From: Pegea sp. RAD2-039
Lineage: Eukaryota > Chordata > Thaliacea > Salpida > Salpidae
NCBI GenBank assembly: GCA_034620365.1
Contig: JAQGEQ010000083.1
Span: forward strand, 248,001-312,000
Direction of reading: 5' to 3'
Length of the DNA: 64,000 nt
The notes under the pieces are model-generated. The model saw only the letters and a program-made list of their open reading frames with translations. It did no database searches and had not been told where the DNA came from. Positions 61,776-64,000 of this stretch are shown in pieces. The position numbers and the translations under genes are program-made. Each line of letters starts with the position of its first letter. Position 1 is the stretch's first letter.

Positions 61776-64000
61776 ATGGCTTATTATCCTCCACCTAATT
61801 TTGATGTTCCAGCATTCAACTCAGCTGACTTAACTTCAAATAATGTTATGATGAATCAACCAATGTACCCCAATATGATTAATCCATTTATAAATGCAGT
61901 GAGAAACCCTGGGTTTCATCAATTTCAAACATCAAATATGCCAAGGATTCCACCTTACATGAGACATCCTAATAGTGGTATAAATCAGAGACATCATGTT
62001 CCTCCGCGATTTCAGTATCATCCAAGAAATCGATGTTATAACAATTGGAATAATCAAAAGAAAAAAGCAAATCAGTTTCAAGCTTTTTGTGATGTGTGTG
62101 ATAAAGGTTTTAAAAGTGCTAAACAAAAAGAGGAACATTGCTTAGAACATGTCAAAGTAAGTAGAATGCTGATTAGCTGTTTATAATAAAATTGAATAAT
62201 ATCTCATTTGTATATTACTAGTGTCAAGAAGCTACTTGTGAATTCAGAGCACATCCTAAAGTAGTAGCAAAACATTGGCGTACTCTTCATAAATCAAGTA
62301 TATATATTTATTTAATGCATGATTACAGATAAACAATCTTACAGCTCTTACAACAAACACTATGAATAAAAAAAGAAGAAAAAGTCAAATATCAGTTGAA
62401 CATAATTGAAGTAGAAAAATTAGACAAATAAACAGCATAACACAGATAGAGATTTCAATTGTCAACAAAATTACTCAAATAGTATTTTTGAACTCATTTT
62501 TAAAAGAAGTGATGATAGAGTTTGCTTTAAAGATGGAAGTTTCCAAACTGTGGTTACCTTATTGAATAGCTATTTGCTCATTAAGTGTTATTCAAATTGC
62601 TGAGTGGATTGATTTTAAACAATAAGTTTCTGAGAACTTAGGCAAGATTGTGGTCTTTTTATAAATCATTAAAGTTATGGTTAAAAAAAAACTTTTTAAA
62701 GTAGTTGGTCAAAGACAAGGCGTTGATATTGCAGGGATTTAGTATTAAGCTTTGAGGGACGGTCTTTGCCACAGCTAAAGAAAGCTATCTAAGTAAATGA
62801 TCTTTCAACGGATTCAAGCTTTTGGATAACTTTTTCACAGTGAGGAGTCTATATGGAAGAATTGAAGTCTAATTTGGGACACGTGTATATGATGTAAAGT
62901 TAATTATTTATGATCTTAGAGAGTTTGAGAATTAGGTATCTAGGAACTGAACAAATTTTAAGCAGCTAGTTGATGTGATGAACCCATTTTAGGTCATGTG
63001 AGATGATGTACTCAAGTTTTTAATGAAAGGGCATTACTCAATTTTCTATCTTAGTTTAAAGTTTATAATCGAGTGTTGATTGTGATTAGCATTTTGTTGT
63101 TGCATCTTTTCTTCCAACCTTTTTATTCTTTTCTTTCCTTATATTTAGAATTAAGAATATTGATATATAGAACAAAATATGAAATATATTTGTTGATTGT
63201 CACTGAGCTAGTCTTTAAAGTATCTTATTATTTTATTTGTTTTTTGACTATTAATTTGTTCTTTTTTACTTAAAATTTTATTCAATCTTGCAGATGGCCC
63301 AAAAGTTGATTTAAATGAAGATGATGAAAAGTGGAGAGCTAATCGACGAAAAAATTTCCCAACTTTGTCAAGAATCAAACAGAAAGAAGAATTTGAAAAA
63401 GATTTGGCTGAAAAAGGAGCTGTTCTTTCTTCTAAAACTCCTCAGTAAATCAATCGTTTAAGAGAATGAACCTTTTAAGTTAAATTTCATATTTAGTTTT
63501 TGATTGATGTAAAACGTTGTTAGTATTTCTATTAAACCTTTGATTTGTAAAATTATATTTAAGATAGGGCAGCAAATATTAATGTTTCATGCATCAGTTT
63601 TTCATAATATTTTTTCAGGAGTAAAAAGCTTAAAGCTAAAGAGAAAAGAAAAAGATTTCAACAGAAAAAATCTTCAGCTGGTTTTCCATCTCATTTATTG
63701 CAAAATAAGAAAGATGAATCCAATATGAAAGCAGTCAGTACTGATCCTATGAGCCTTATAATAGCTAAAGAAAATTGTTTTGCTTCAGGTGAGATATTTC
63801 TTTATTTTTTAAATTTCTTTTTTGATCAATGATTTGTTGATTTGAAGATGAAACAAAAAAAGAAGTCAAAATTGCTGATGTCAAAATCGAAGCTGGTGGG
63901 AAGGGTTTGTCTTCTCTAGTTGCTGCTTACAGTGATTCTGATTCTGATGTCGCTCTGCAAGTAAATACTTCAAGTGAAACGAATCCAAAAGCTTTATCTT
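61776..64000 (+). CDS. NUFIP1: NUFIP1 (FMRP-interacting, snoRNP assembly factor), 5' part
   Basis: RNA-binding adaptor that, with 15.5K/NHP2L1 and the R2TP complex, assembles box C/D snoRNPs in the nucleus; the mammalian protein is also a ribophagy receptor. Exons seen: 61776-62156, 62222-62297, 63294-63444, 63619-63788, 63848 to the window end. The N-terminus is Pro/Asn/Met-rich. A C2H2-type finger (FCDVCDKGFKSAKQKEEHCLEH, about residues 108-129) is followed by CQEATCEFRAHPKVVAKHWRTLH, as in human. The NUFIP domain is encoded next: EKWRANRRKNFPTLSRIKQKEEFEKDLAEKGAVL. After it comes an acidic serine run SDSDSD. The second intron (62298-63293) is about 1 kb, long for this window. The gene is cut by the window end; whether GTAAAT at 63961 is a donor or coding cannot be decided here. 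Confidence 0.93.

Overview
The window reads as metazoan nuclear DNA: strongly AT-rich, standard stop codons, spliceosomal GT-AG introns mostly 45-60 bp long, and animal genes such as M-Ras, a MEX-3 family, cytosolic carboxypeptidase 6, PA200 and NUFIP1. It looks like an invertebrate with short introns and long non-coding spacers; I cannot name the phylum from the sequence. There are no operons and no RNA genes I can support. Exon coordinates were built by hand from reading frames, splice consensus and remembered family sequences.

Layout: (1) 1.9-5.7 kb, minus strand: complete 12-exon MCM4 replicative helicase subunit. (2) 7.8-9.1 kb, minus: decayed non-LTR retrotransposon piece with an APE-type endonuclease; 10.8-11.1 kb, minus: a fragment resembling a rhodopsin-like GPCR. 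(3) 12.0-13.2 kb, minus: complete 6-exon M-Ras GTPase. (4) 17.8-23.5 kb, minus: complete PSME4/PA200 proteasome activator with one intron in 5.5 kb of coding sequence, unlike its intron-dense neighbours. (5) 27.9-29.8 kb, plus: AGBL4/CCP6 deglutamylase (first exon not found), convergent with MTG1, a mitochondrial ribosome-assembly GTPase on the minus strand (30.6-32.3 kb). (6) 34.2-36.5 kb, plus: a seven-exon gene I do not recognise, encoding a 216-residue type I membrane protein. Its small ectodomain resembles the pro-domain of subtilisin/kexin convertases, with no protease attached, and its tail carries four tyrosines, one in an NPxY motif. (7) 42.3-46.1 kb and 54.6-55.9 kb, plus: three divergent MEX-3-like twin-KH RNA-binding proteins. 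The first two are tandem duplicates whose coding regions have diverged strongly but whose 3' regions share a 124-bp segment that is identical base for base. (8) 57.3-57.7 kb, minus: CYSTM1-like tail-anchored protein with a coding minisatellite. (9) 61.8 kb to the end, plus: 5' part of NUFIP1.

Most genes are unrelated housekeeping functions (replication, proteasome, mitochondrial translation, tubulin modification, box C/D snoRNP assembly). The parts most worth a second look are the convertase-pro-domain-like membrane protein and the MEX-3 cluster with its frozen 3' element.
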